Shown: piece by piece, positions 7,685 through 15,492 of the stretch
Layout: each line of letters begins with the position of its first letter
Position numbering within the stretch: the stretch's first letter is position 1
Assembly: GCA_964629165.1 (NCBI GenBank)
Contig: CAZVQJ010000048.1
Span: forward strand, 1 to 15,492
Length of the DNA stretch: 15,492 nucleotides
Direction of reading: 5' to 3'
Origin: CAWVVV01 sp964629165
GTDB taxonomy: Bacteria > Verrucomicrobiota > Verrucomicrobiia > Opitutales > Oceanipulchritudinaceae
Notes under the pieces: generated by a model
What the model was told of the DNA's origin: nothing
Seen by the model: only the letters and a program-made list of their open reading frames with translations
The model's database searches: none
Made by a program: the position numbers and the translations under genes

Positions 7685-8365
7685 ATGATTCCTGGCGTCC
7701 AGAAATATGGCTCGGATCTGACTCCATACCAGGCGTCCGCGCAGAACAGCGCAGGCGGTGACCGTTCGCGTCCCGATGATGTTCGCCCGGCGATTGCGCC
7801 GGCACCAAAGGTTGAGGGGGTTGCGTCGAGGCGTGCCCGGAAGGATGCGATGGGATTGACGAAGAAAGAACGGCAACGCCTCGAAGCTCTCCGTCGTCGT
7901 GATCAACAGGTTCGGCTTCATGAACAGCTGCATATCGCCAAGGCAGAGGGGCTGACACGTGGCGGTCCTCGATACACTCTCGTGAAAGGCCCTGACGGGC
8001 AGATGTACGCGATCGGTGGTCATGTCCACATTGATACCCGCCCGGAAAAGACACCGGAGGAAACGGTCGAGAAAGCAAAGAAGATCCAACGGGCGGCGAC
8101 CGCCCCGGGCGATCCCTCCCCGCAGGACATGAAGGTTGCGGCCCGGGCTATCGCGATGGAACACCTGGCACGTGGCCAGATGGCGGCGCAGTCACAGAAG
8201 GACCGGGAATCAGAGAGAAGCGAAAAGGGTCCCTCCGCGGCGGACGCGTCCGTCGGTGCGGAGGCTGATGAAGAGCGAACCAGCGCTTCCATCCCCCCGG
8301 TCGATCGCACATCCCCTTTCGATCATTCCGGATCCCCGGAGAAGACGGTTTTCGGGATTGCTTGA
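7685..8365 (+). CDS. SprA-related putative metalloprotease (HExxH)
   Basis: I choose ATG 7685 (226 residues), with AGGT six bases upstream; the frame is open further back but overlaps the phosphorylase gene out of frame. The core (about 58-165) matches the SprA-related / CJM1_0395-type putative metalloprotease family. It shows a basic stretch, then RRDQQVRLHEQLHIAKAEG with a zinc-protease HEQLH motif (H79, E80, H83), then GGPRYTLVKGPDGQMYAIGG (93-112), HIDTRP and a helical AxxIQRAATAPGDPSPQD segment. The first ~55 and last ~60 residues are low-complexity and probably disordered. No signal peptide or membrane segment is apparent. The function of this family is poorly defined and activity is inferred from the motif alone. 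It follows the phosphorylase gene by 83 bases and may have its own promoter. Confidence 0.82.
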   Translation: MIPGVQKYGSDLTPYQASAQNSAGGDRSRPDDVRPAIAPAPKVEGVASRRARKDAMGLTKKERQRLEALRRRDQQVRLHEQLHIAKAEGLTRGGPRYTLVKGPDGQMYAIGGHVHIDTRPEKTPEETVEKAKKIQRAATAPGDPSPQDMKVAARAIAMEHLARGQMAAQSQKDRESERSEKGPSAADASVGAEADEERTSASIPPVDRTSPFDHSGSPEKTVFGIA

Positions 8366-8569
8366 ACGCGGCCCCATGCAGGTCCGCCATGAGAACGGAC
8401 GAACCAGTGGCGAAATCCGGATATGCGAATCGGCGGTGCGCGGCAGGGATGGCCCTCCGAGCGGTCCGCAGGCGTGAAGGCGTGGCTGCAAAGGAAAGCG
8501 TAGTTTCGGCTTGGCACTCTGTTCGATCGTGGATGATCTTGGCGCCTCATCTTGGGTGGATTGGAAGTG

Positions 8570-8956
8570 ATGGATATCAATGAGATAAGCAATTTCCCGC
8601 TGACGGACGAAGAGCAGTTGTCGATGTTGATCGAAGCTGGAGAGGATGGCGCGGCGGATCTGATCGAGGAGCTGCTGGGTCTGTTCCAGTCGGAGGCGGC
8701 ACCCCAGCTCGCGACGGTCAAGGCAGCGATCGGCAGTCGCACCGCGAAGGATGCCTCGCGCCCCGCTCACGCGCTGGCGGGAAGCAGTGCCAACATTGGC
8801 GGCTTGCGGCTCGCAAAGCTTTCCAAGGCGATGGAGTTGGCCGCGAACCGGGACGATCTCGCTGCGCTGGATGCCCTCCTTCCACACCTTGACGATACCT
8901 ACGCCTCGACGGTGACGATTTTTAAACAGGAGATTGCCCGCCTGCGCGGGGCCTGA
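8570..8956 (+). CDS. Stand-alone Hpt (histidine phosphotransfer) domain protein
   Basis: The start is ATG 8570 (128 residues), preceded by GGTGGA at 8555-8560. The protein is almost all helix and consists of one Hpt domain. The phospho-accepting histidine is H68 in AHALAGSSANIGGLRLA (67-83), which matches the Hpt consensus H-x-L-K/A-G-S-S-A-N-x-G. The preceding LIEELLGLFQSEAAPQLATV and following LSKAMELAANRDD helices fit the four-helix bundle. Such proteins pass phosphate between response-regulator receiver domains in multistep phosphorelays. No histidine kinase or receiver domain lies nearby, so its partners are elsewhere in the genome. It sits 25 bases before mtaB and may be cotranscribed with it, with no obvious functional link. 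The 204-base gap upstream shows no gene and probably holds its promoter. Confidence 0.87.
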   Translation: MDINEISNFPLTDEEQLSMLIEAGEDGAADLIEELLGLFQSEAAPQLATVKAAIGSRTAKDASRPAHALAGSSANIGGLRLAKLSKAMELAANRDDLAALDALLPHLDDTYASTVTIFKQEIARLRGA

Positions 8957-8981
8957 AAACTCGGCGGGCATGCCCGTTCCC

Positions 8982-10322
8982 ATGAAGCGCGCAAGTCTCC
9001 AGACACTCGGCTGCAGGCTTAACCAGGCGGAATCCAAGTTGTTGACCGACCGCTTGGAGGCGGACGGCTACCAGATGGTCCCCTTTGGGGAGGAGGCGGA
9101 CCTGGGCATCATCCACACCTGCACGGTGACGCGGGAGGCAGACACCAAATGTCGCAAGATCATCCGACAGTTTGTGCGGCGCAACCCGGGCGCTTTCACC
9201 GCGGTGATCGGATGTTACGCCCAGATGGGGACCGCTGCGATTGCGGAAATTGATGGCGTCGACCTGATCGTGGGGAATCAGGAAAAGCTCAATCTACTCG
9301 ACCATGTCCACTGGGGAAAAAATGAGCGCCCGGTGATCCTTCGGGACCGGATCGACCGGTCAGACTTTTCCATCCACTCGGTGGGCGACCTGCCGTTTCC
9401 CTACCGGGCCAATCTGAAAGTGCAGGATGGCTGTGATTTCGTCTGCGCGTTTTGCATCATTCCCTTTGCCCGCGGTCGGGCGCGGTCACGGGGGTGGGAA
9501 AACACGCTCGAAGAGGCGCGCCGGCTCGCGACACGGGGAGTGCGGGAGTTGATCCTGACCGGCGTCAATATCGGGACCTATGCGAGCGAGGGGCGCGACA
9601 TCATGAAACTCGTCGATGCGCTGTCGGAGATCGGTGGCATCAGCCGCATCCGCATTTCGTCGATCGAACCGACGACGGTGCCGTTTGCGCTGTTCGAGCG
9701 GATGGCAGACCCCGGGCACGCACTTCTTCCCTATCTCCATCTTCCCTTGCAGGCGGGCTCCGACCGCATCCTCGAAGCGATGCGCCGTCGGTATTCACTT
9801 TCTGATTACGCGGTTTTCGTTGAGCGAGCGATCGCACAGGTACCGGATCTCTGTCTCGGAACGGATATCATGGTCGGTTTTCCGGGAGAAACCCGGGAAG
9901 ATTTTGAGTCGACCTGTCGTTTTTTCATGGAGCAGCCGTTCCACTACGCCCACGTCTTTCCGTATTCGGAACGCGAAGGCACGCTGGCGGTGCGCAAGAT
10001 GGAAAACGGGGAATGGCCGCCAGTCGCAATCGAGGAGCGCAACCGCCGCTGTGCGCAACTGCGAAGGCTCAGTTCAAAGAAGCGTTACGATCAGATGGAG
10101 ACGGCATGTGGAACCATCCGCGAGGTCCTCTTCGAAGATCCTCGCGATGGCCGGTGGCCCGGCTACACCGATAATTATCTGCGGGTCCTTGCCGACGCCC
10201 CGGAGGGAACGAGCCTGCGCAATCGGCGGGCACGCGTCCGGCTGCAGGCGATTCATGGTGACTGGATGAGCGGCGAGGTGCTTGAGCTGCTCGACCCGGA
10301 ACTCGTCGAAGCGACGGCCTGA
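8982..10322 (+). CDS. mtaB: tRNA (t6A37) methylthiotransferase MtaB
   Basis: This 446-residue radical SAM enzyme converts N6-threonylcarbamoyladenosine at position 37 of ANN-decoding tRNAs to its 2-methylthio derivative. The N-terminal UPF0004 domain has the three cysteines that bind the auxiliary iron-sulfur cluster: C11 in TLGCRLNQAES, C47 in HTCTVT and C78 in GCYAQ. The radical SAM triad is CDFVCAFC (C151, C155, C158), followed by IIPFARGRARSR. LHLPLQAGSD and DIMVGFPGE are further family motifs, and a C-terminal TRAM-like region follows. The TLGCRLNQAES start and CAFCIIPFARG favour MtaB over MiaB or RimO. The start is ATG 8982; ATG 8970 in the same frame is possible, but its GGCGGG is only one base away. 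It ends 7 bases from the convergent transglutaminase gene. Confidence 0.93.
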   Translation: MKRASLQTLGCRLNQAESKLLTDRLEADGYQMVPFGEEADLGIIHTCTVTREADTKCRKIIRQFVRRNPGAFTAVIGCYAQMGTAAIAEIDGVDLIVGNQEKLNLLDHVHWGKNERPVILRDRIDRSDFSIHSVGDLPFPYRANLKVQDGCDFVCAFCIIPFARGRARSRGWENTLEEARRLATRGVRELILTGVNIGTYASEGRDIMKLVDALSEIGGISRIRISSIEPTTVPFALFERMADPGHALLPYLHLPLQAGSDRILEAMRRRYSLSDYAVFVERAIAQVPDLCLGTDIMVGFPGETREDFESTCRFFMEQPFHYAHVFPYSEREGTLAVRKMENGEWPPVAIEERNRRCAQLRRLSSKKRYDQMETACGTIREVLFEDPRDGRWPGYTDNYLRVLADAPEGTSLRNRRARVRLQAIHGDWMSGEVLELLDPELVEATA

Positions 10323-10329
10323 AGAAGCG

Positions 10330-13300
10330 TCAGCGGGGTGCGTCTGTTTCCTTGCCGCGTTTCCACCGGCGGAAAAATCCCGGTGCGGTTGGTCGGCGAT
10401 GCTGGAGAAGATTCCACCGTTCATCGAGTTCCCGCAGAGTGTCTGGTGCGGGCGATGGACCGTAGCGGAGATGCAACAGAGAATCGCGTAACGACTGTAG
10501 CTCAGCCCGCTCATCTTCCGCGACGGGAAACGCCTGGAGGGAACGTTCAACCAGCGTGAGCAGCCGCCCAGCTTTCTGACGGGACTGCTGTTTCCCGTTC
10601 GGTTTGAGGCCGCGAGCGGTACGCTGCCAGTGTTTTGCCGCGAGCACCGCCACCGTGAAGATGGCAAGCAAAGCGATGGCAACGAGGAGTCGCGGGAGGA
10701 AAGCAGAGAGCGAAAACGGTTTCTCCCGATCCGGTTGAGCAACTGGGTGGGCTTCGACAGCCGCCTCTTCAGGGGTTCGATGCGCAGGCGGGGTAGCGTT
10801 CGCGGTCGGAGAATCTTCGGACCACGTGTCGTCGTCGCGTGGCGGAGATGCACGGCTCTCGGCGGTGACGGGAGGAGAACGGATCCGGTTGAAGTCCTCC
10901 TCCGTGCCGTCGGTCGGCGAACGGCCGCCCGTCTCGGGCGCGTTTTCAGCCGGACTCGGTGAGGCCGGCGTATCCTCCGGTGCAGGGATCGCGGAAGCGG
11001 GTTCTCCGAGGTCGCGGTGCGTGTGGTCGGCAGAATCCAGTGCGCGGTCGGTGGGTTCCGTTGCGGGAGTCTCTCCGTCTCGCGAAAGAACCTCCGCCCG
11101 TTCCTCTGAAGGCGGTTGCCCTTCCGCCGGCTCATTCGTCTGCGGCGACGGTTCGGGGTCGGCGGATGGCGCATCTTCGATGGATGGTTCTTCCGACGGG
11201 AGGCGCCGGGGAGGGGCAGGTTCGGTATTCGCCGCGGCCGCGGGTGTATCCTCCGCTTCCGCCGTTGCGCTGGTTGAATCGGCGGGAAAGTTTGTTTCGC
11301 GGCCATCGGCGGTCTCGGCGGTGTCGGAGCTTTCCGCCCGTTCCGGCGCCGCGTGCTCGAAGGGGCTTTCCGCGGCCGTTTTGACAGGGTCTGGTGCATC
11401 CGGGCGATCGACGCCGGGCGTTTTGTCCATGGGCGTGGCGGCGGACGGCTCTTCGTGATGGGCGGCGTCTGTCGTTTCCGGTGCAATCGCCGTCTCATTC
11501 TCTCTTTCCGGCGCCTGTCGGGAATCGCTCGGAGACGGATCAAAGGTGAGGAGGGAATCATCGGTGAGCGCGTCGCCGAGCGTGAGCGGTCGATCGGGAC
11601 CCCGTCGTCCGGGCGGTGTGGCTTCGACGCGTTCCCACTGGTCGCCAATGAGGATCTCAGCCCACGCATGGGCGTGGAGGTCGTCGATGCGCAGGCGGTT
11701 CCGTTCGTCCGGCCCTTCGACAAGGAGAAAACCGGTGACGACACGCGCCGGCACGCCGTAGGCTCGTGAGAGAAGGACGAAGGCTCCCGCGAAATATTCG
11801 CAGTAGCCGTCACGACCGTGGATCAGCCAGCGATAAAGAGCGGGCTCCGGTCCTGCCGGAATCTGCGTGTCGAAGCTGTAGGTGGCCTGTTGGCGGAGAT
11901 GGGTCAGAGCGCGTTGTGCAAATCGCGCGGGGGAGAGGTCGTCGCTCCCTGCGATTTCCACCGCCATCGTGCGCAGGGAGGCATCGATCCGGGGATCTCC
12001 GTAGAGGTGGAGCCAGATTGCCGGATCGGTTTCGATCGTGGCGGGCACCCGGCGGGAAAAGTCGGGGTGGTTGAAGGCGACCGTCAAGTCGGGGGAGGGA
12101 TCAGACCGGCGGATTCCGAAGTGCCGCGGACTCCATTGCAGCCTCGAGGCTGCTTCGAGGCGCAATTCGCTGAATGGACCGGAGATCGGGAGCCATTCCC
12201 CGCCGCCCTCACGAAGGTGCAGGATCCACCACGCGTCGTCGTCGTCGGACGAGCGTTCAGGAAGAAAAAAGGGTTGGCTGGCACGAGCGGCCGTGGTCGA
12301 CGTCATTTCCGCTCCGACCTCGTTCACCGAAAATCCGTTCCATTCGAGTGCACTCATCGTGTAGAGGCGCAGGTAGAGGGGCAGCCGTGCACGTCCGCCC
12401 TCGGGAATCTGGAGGAAGCCGATGGCGCGGGGGTTTTGGTCAAGGATGGTGCGATCGGCAAAGTCGATCAGCGGGCGGGATTGGCGAGCGCCGTCTTCGG
12501 GCGAGGCGGGGGGTGGAGGTGCTTCGAGAGCGGCGCGATCAGGCGAGGAAATGGGATTTTCGACGGCCGGGAAAATGGGTTCGGTTTGTGCGGGCCCCGG
12601 GGTTCTGGCGGCTTCGGCCGTGGGTATGGTGGTGGGCGTCTCGGCGATAGCTGGGGAGCTGCTTGGCTCGTGCAGAAGTTGCTGAACGAGGAAACCGCCT
12701 GCGCGGAGGACCCCGTAGGCGATCAGGCTGCTTGTCAGGGACAGGATCAGCACGGTCAGGATCGAACGATACGACCGGGAAGGATCCACCCTGGCATCAA
12801 TGTGCGATTCCGCCGGGACGGGGCGGAAGTCCGCACTTTGCCGCCAGGCACCTGCGAGGAGTGCGGTTAGATGGAGCACCAACGCAACGAAGGTGATCGT
12901 GGAAATCGGTCCTGCGAACACGGCGGCGAGGAGCGGGAGTGCACTCCATCCAATGGCGCGTCGATAGCGCATGGCGGAATCAGCGGTGGAGTCGTAAAGC
13001 GCGAGGACGGCAAAGACGAAGAGCCCCGTGGCGATGGCGAAGACCAGAGGAGACGCCGGCTCGAACGACCGCGTATTCTCCCATGTGAAAAAGGGTCCAA
13101 TGATCAGGCCGAGGCATACAAGGAGCCGCACCCACAGGGATTCCCGCCGAAGCAGAACGGTGGTGGCTGCCAAGAGCAGCGAACTCGCAAACCCGATCCC
13201 GATCGCGGCACGGACGTCGGATTCCGTCCAGAGGAGGATCGGAAGAATGAGCAAAATCACGTGGGTCGTGCCGATCGCGAGATGCTTGCAGAATGGGCGG

Positions 13301-13455
13301 TTCCGGCTGAGGAGCGGAAGGAGCGCGAGGAAGGCTGCGAGAAACGCGCCGGCGAGGCCACCCACTCCGGTTTGGCCGAAGACCGCGAAGACGCTGGCAC
13401 TGAGACAAATCGCCACCACCACGCGCTGCCAGAGAAAGGTTCTGTCAAGCGGCAT
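10330..13455 (-). CDS. TgpA-like membrane transglutaminase with a very long low-complexity linker
   Basis: This 1041-residue protein has the layout of TgpA-type transglutaminases (DUF3488, transglutaminase core, C-terminal DUF4129-like). Residues 10-260 hold about seven to eight membrane segments, then a Pro/Ala-rich spacer (262-330). The core carries GYCEYFAGAFVLLSRAYGVP with catalytic C552 and HAHAWAEI with H596. The third position reads VEATPP, so E611 stands where most homologues have Asp. Residues ~640-912 are a hydrophilic stretch rich in Glu, Ala, Pro, Ser, Thr and Asp with no visible fold. A single membrane helix (~915-940) and a helical cytoplasmic tail follow. TgpA-type proteins are usually nearer 660 residues; the linkers explain the difference. 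ATG 13455 overlaps the DUF58 gene's stop by 11 bases. The protein probably modifies or cleaves envelope proteins with the MoxR/DUF58 partners, but its substrate is unknown. Confidence 0.9.
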   Translation of the reverse strand: MPLDRTFLWQRVVVAICLSASVFAVFGQTGVGGLAGAFLAAFLALLPLLSRNRPFCKHLAIGTTHVILLILPILLWTESDVRAAIGIGFASSLLLAATTVLLRRESLWVRLLVCLGLIIGPFFTWENTRSFEPASPLVFAIATGLFVFAVLALYDSTADSAMRYRRAIGWSALPLLAAVFAGPISTITFVALVLHLTALLAGAWRQSADFRPVPAESHIDARVDPSRSYRSILTVLILSLTSSLIAYGVLRAGGFLVQQLLHEPSSSPAIAETPTTIPTAEAARTPGPAQTEPIFPAVENPISSPDRAALEAPPPPASPEDGARQSRPLIDFADRTILDQNPRAIGFLQIPEGGRARLPLYLRLYTMSALEWNGFSVNEVGAEMTSTTAARASQPFFLPERSSDDDDAWWILHLREGGGEWLPISGPFSELRLEAASRLQWSPRHFGIRRSDPSPDLTVAFNHPDFSRRVPATIETDPAIWLHLYGDPRIDASLRTMAVEIAGSDDLSPARFAQRALTHLRQQATYSFDTQIPAGPEPALYRWLIHGRDGYCEYFAGAFVLLSRAYGVPARVVTGFLLVEGPDERNRLRIDDLHAHAWAEILIGDQWERVEATPPGRRGPDRPLTLGDALTDDSLLTFDPSPSDSRQAPERENETAIAPETTDAAHHEEPSAATPMDKTPGVDRPDAPDPVKTAAESPFEHAAPERAESSDTAETADGRETNFPADSTSATAEAEDTPAAAANTEPAPPRRLPSEEPSIEDAPSADPEPSPQTNEPAEGQPPSEERAEVLSRDGETPATEPTDRALDSADHTHRDLGEPASAIPAPEDTPASPSPAENAPETGGRSPTDGTEEDFNRIRSPPVTAESRASPPRDDDTWSEDSPTANATPPAHRTPEEAAVEAHPVAQPDREKPFSLSAFLPRLLVAIALLAIFTVAVLAAKHWQRTARGLKPNGKQQSRQKAGRLLTLVERSLQAFPVAEDERAELQSLRDSLLHLRYGPSPAPDTLRELDERWNLLQHRRPTAPGFFRRWKRGKETDAPR

Positions 13456-14488
13456 GACTCGTCAGGAAGCCTTCTTCGGTCAACGCCCGGACGCCGTGGC
13501 GCCCGCTCGGAACAAGAAGCAGATGGGGTTCCCGACGCGACGGTTGAAGGGGTCGGCAGCGCACGGGTGTGAGCTTGGAAAGCACATCCATGGCGGCAAC
13601 GAATTGCTCGGGTGTCCGCACGTCAAATCGCTGTTCCCCGATGAGTACGGTGCGCATCGTGTGCCGCCGGTGGCCATCTTCGAGGAGGGCGGAAGCCAGC
13701 ATGATCATCTTCCGGAACTGTGCGATGTGCGACCACCTTCGACGGCTCGGGTCGATGACGAGTATACGGGTGCGCAAGGCGAGGGGTTCGCGCGGGCGCA
13801 CTTGCGGCGTGCCGGTTCGTGCAGTCGATTTCCAGCAGATGGCACTGATGGGATCGCCGGTGCGGTAGGGGCGGATCTCCGGCCCCGGCAAACTTCCCGC
13901 GATCGCGCCGCGCGCGCGGGCTTCGCGCAGACCGGCAGCTCTCACGGGAACGCGCAGGGGTCGCGGCCAGACGAGAATCGTCGAGCCCGGAATCGGATTC
14001 CATTCCGCTTGCAGGCGATAGAGAGCGAGGGGAAAGGCCGACGCCAGCGTCGACGCCCGCAACCAATGGGGACCGAAACGCCGGGGAACGACGTTCACGC
14101 AAACGGTGACGGCCGCACCGGGGTCGAGCGGCGCGGGATGGACAATGGCTTCGATACGCCTTCCCCGGGGATGCGTCACGGCAAGCTCGAGGTTCCATGC
14201 GGGGAGCCAACGGCGCTCGTTTCGAAGCGTCAGGATGAGAGGCGTTGCCCGATCCTCCCGTGTGCGGGATTCCTCGAACTGCATGTGCAGTCGGAGGCCG
14301 CGCAGGTTCCATCGGGCGAGGACGACATGGCTGAACCCGAGTCCGGCCCACGCAAAAAGGATCCATGTGAACCAGGGTGTCGCAACGGTGCCCGCCAGGA
14401 GCAACGGACCGGTGGCGAGGAAGAGCGCGCCCCAGGAGGTCAGTTGTGCCCGGATCCGCACCGGGCGTCCGGGCGTCGCCGTGTTCAC
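13445..14488 (-). CDS. DUF58 domain protein, partner of MoxR ATPase
   Basis: This 347-residue protein starts at a GTG that overlaps the MoxR gene's stop as GTGA, with a strong ribosome-binding site upstream. Two hydrophobic segments near the N-terminus (about 18-35 and 38-57) make a membrane hairpin. A beta-rich middle follows, and then the DUF58 signature PEIRPYRTGDPISAICWKST (203-222), equivalent to the family's R-x-Y-x-x-G-D-x-x-x-x-I-x-W-K-x-x-A-R. A VIDPS segment after it resembles the start of a von Willebrand A-like fold. DUF58 proteins are regularly encoded between moxR and a membrane transglutaminase, as here. The exact role is unknown; a scaffold or partner of the ATPase is the usual inference. 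Confidence 0.9.
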   Translation of the reverse strand: MNTATPGRPVRIRAQLTSWGALFLATGPLLLAGTVATPWFTWILFAWAGLGFSHVVLARWNLRGLRLHMQFEESRTREDRATPLILTLRNERRWLPAWNLELAVTHPRGRRIEAIVHPAPLDPGAAVTVCVNVVPRRFGPHWLRASTLASAFPLALYRLQAEWNPIPGSTILVWPRPLRVPVRAAGLREARARGAIAGSLPGPEIRPYRTGDPISAICWKSTARTGTPQVRPREPLALRTRILVIDPSRRRWSHIAQFRKMIMLASALLEDGHRRHTMRTVLIGEQRFDVRTPEQFVAAMDVLSKLTPVRCRPLQPSRREPHLLLVPSGRHGVRALTEEGFLTSHAA

Positions 14489-15477
14489 GCCCGCGATTCC
14501 TCCCTCCGGTGGGGAGGCGGATGGCGATCAAGATACTCTTCGAGGATCCGCCGGTGAAGCTGCCAGGGTTCTTCTTCGCCCGTCAAGGGGGACGAGATGA
14601 GGCGGTGGGCGAGGGCCGGGATCGCCAGCACAAAGAGGTCGTCAGGCGTGACAAAGTTCCGGTCGGCGAGCACTGATCGGGCGCGCAGGAGCTGGCAGAA
14701 CAGGCTCGCACCTCGCGGGCTGATGCCGACGAGCAACCGCGAATCGTTCCTTGTCGAAAGGATCAGCTGGTGAATGTACTGGAGGAGCGAGTCCTCAATG
14801 AAAACGGCGTCGACCGCCTCCCTCAGCTTCGCGATGGCACTCCAGTCCACCTGTTCGGCTGGCTGGATCTCGTCATAACGCGGGGGATGCGCCCGCATCA
14901 TTTCCATTTCTGTCTCCGGGGGAGGATAGCCGATCGTGAGGCGCAGCGCAAAACGGTCGAGCTGCGCTTCGGGCAGCGGAAAGGTGCTCTCGAGGTCTAC
15001 CGGATTCTGGGTCGCGACGACGAGAAAGTGTTCGCTCAGAGCGTGTACTTCGCCATCGACCGTGATCTTGCCACGTTCCATCGCTTCCAACAATGCCGAC
15101 TGCGTGCGCGGCGTGGCGCGGTTGATTTCGTCGGCGAGCACGATGTCGGCGAAAACGGGGCCGCGATGGAAGCGGAACCCCTTTTCGGGACCCTCGTAAA
15201 CGGAAACTCCGAGGATGTCCGATGGCAACAGGTCGCTGGTGAACTGGATACGACTGACCTCCTGTTTCAAGGCCCGCGCAAGCGCATAGGCGAGCGTCGT
15301 CTTTCCGACACCGGGGACGTCCTCGATCAGCAGGTGTCCCCGCGCGAGGAGGTTGACCAGAACCAGCTCAACAATATCCGGCTTCCCTCGGAAATAGCCG
15401 GAAATGGACGTCTGGAGAGCTTGCAGGGTAGCGTTCACAGCAACACAGAAAAAACGGAAATCCGAAGTTGAACGCAC
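14485..15477 (-). CDS. MoxR-family AAA+ ATPase
   Basis: This is a cytoplasmic AAA+ ATPase of the MoxR class, thought to act as a chaperone that assembles or activates protein complexes. Visible motifs are Walker A GVGKTT (56-61, after LLIEDVP), the lid segment TSDLLPSDILG (80-90), Walker B DIVLADEINR (111-120), sensor 1 ATQNP (155-159) and EAQLDRF (170-176). The C-terminal helical lid has ISPRGAS. Length (330) is normal. The start is uncertain: GTG 15477 is used here, but GTG 15438 (V14 in this numbering) fits the usual MoxR N-terminus better and the frame stays open to the window edge. It is the first visible gene of an operon continuing into the DUF58 and transglutaminase genes. Confidence 0.93.
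   Translation of the reverse strand: MRSTSDFRFFCVAVNATLQALQTSISGYFRGKPDIVELVLVNLLARGHLLIEDVPGVGKTTLAYALARALKQEVSRIQFTSDLLPSDILGVSVYEGPEKGFRFHRGPVFADIVLADEINRATPRTQSALLEAMERGKITVDGEVHALSEHFLVVATQNPVDLESTFPLPEAQLDRFALRLTIGYPPPETEMEMMRAHPPRYDEIQPAEQVDWSAIAKLREAVDAVFIEDSLLQYIHQLILSTRNDSRLLVGISPRGASLFCQLLRARSVLADRNFVTPDDLFVLAIPALAHRLISSPLTGEEEPWQLHRRILEEYLDRHPPPHRREESRA
14498..14507 (-). promoter_or_regulatory. Strong Shine-Dalgarno site for the DUF58 gene
   Basis: On the minus strand GGAGGGAGGA lies nine bases before the GTG at 14488, inside the end of the MoxR gene. It supports that GTG start despite the 4-base overlap with the upstream gene. Confidence 0.75.
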
Positions 15478-15492
15478 GATGCGCCCGACGGC

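Noticed and set aside
10074..11813. Minus-strand open frame of 579 codons overlapping the transglutaminase and mtaB
   Set aside because: It is a frame-shifted reading of the low-complexity linker, giving an Arg/Pro-rich product without motifs, and it runs antisense into mtaB. Its length comes from base composition.
13028..14557. Plus-strand open frame of 509 codons opposite the transglutaminase and DUF58 genes
   Set aside because: It is antisense to well-supported genes and has no recognisable domain.

Overview
The window is a gene-dense, GC-rich (roughly 60%) bacterial chromosomal segment with no insertion sequences, CRISPR arrays or phage genes that I can see. The organism is probably Gram-negative and heterotrophic. 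The left-edge gene has a signal peptide and looks like a polysaccharide export protein, and the MoxR/DUF58/transglutaminase trio and glucosylglycerate genes would fit the PVC group (Verrucomicrobiota or relatives). That placement is inference; no ribosomal RNA or taxonomic marker is present.

Left edge (1-790): the first ~58 codons of a secreted protein run off the window on the minus strand. A 355-base stretch follows that holds at most a degraded ORF, then a tRNA-Leu(CAA) gene with encoded CCA, then 170 bases without a gene.

Sugar-solute cluster (789-7601): this is the most interesting block. Two divergent operons start from a 133-bp intergenic region. Leftward lie an M20-family metallopeptidase homologue lacking the usual catalytic Glu-Glu pair, glucosyl-3-phosphoglycerate synthase (GpgS, GT81), and a GT4 glycosyltransferase with a long C-terminal extension. 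Rightward lie a second GT4 enzyme, possibly mannosylglucosylglycerate-synthase-like, overlapping by ATGA a GH13_18 glycoside phosphorylase that best fits glucosylglycerate phosphorylase. Together they point to a pathway that makes glucosylglycerate, extends it with more sugars, and recovers glucose 1-phosphate by phosphorolysis. No dedicated phosphatase (GpgP) is in the window.

Middle (7685-10322, plus strand): a SprA-related HExxH putative metalloprotease, a small stand-alone Hpt phosphotransfer protein, and the tRNA methylthiotransferase MtaB.

Right (15477-10330, minus strand): a tightly overlapping operon of MoxR-type AAA+ ATPase, DUF58 protein and a very long TgpA-like membrane transglutaminase with a ~270-residue low-complexity linker. 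It converges on mtaB with only 7 bases between the stop codons.
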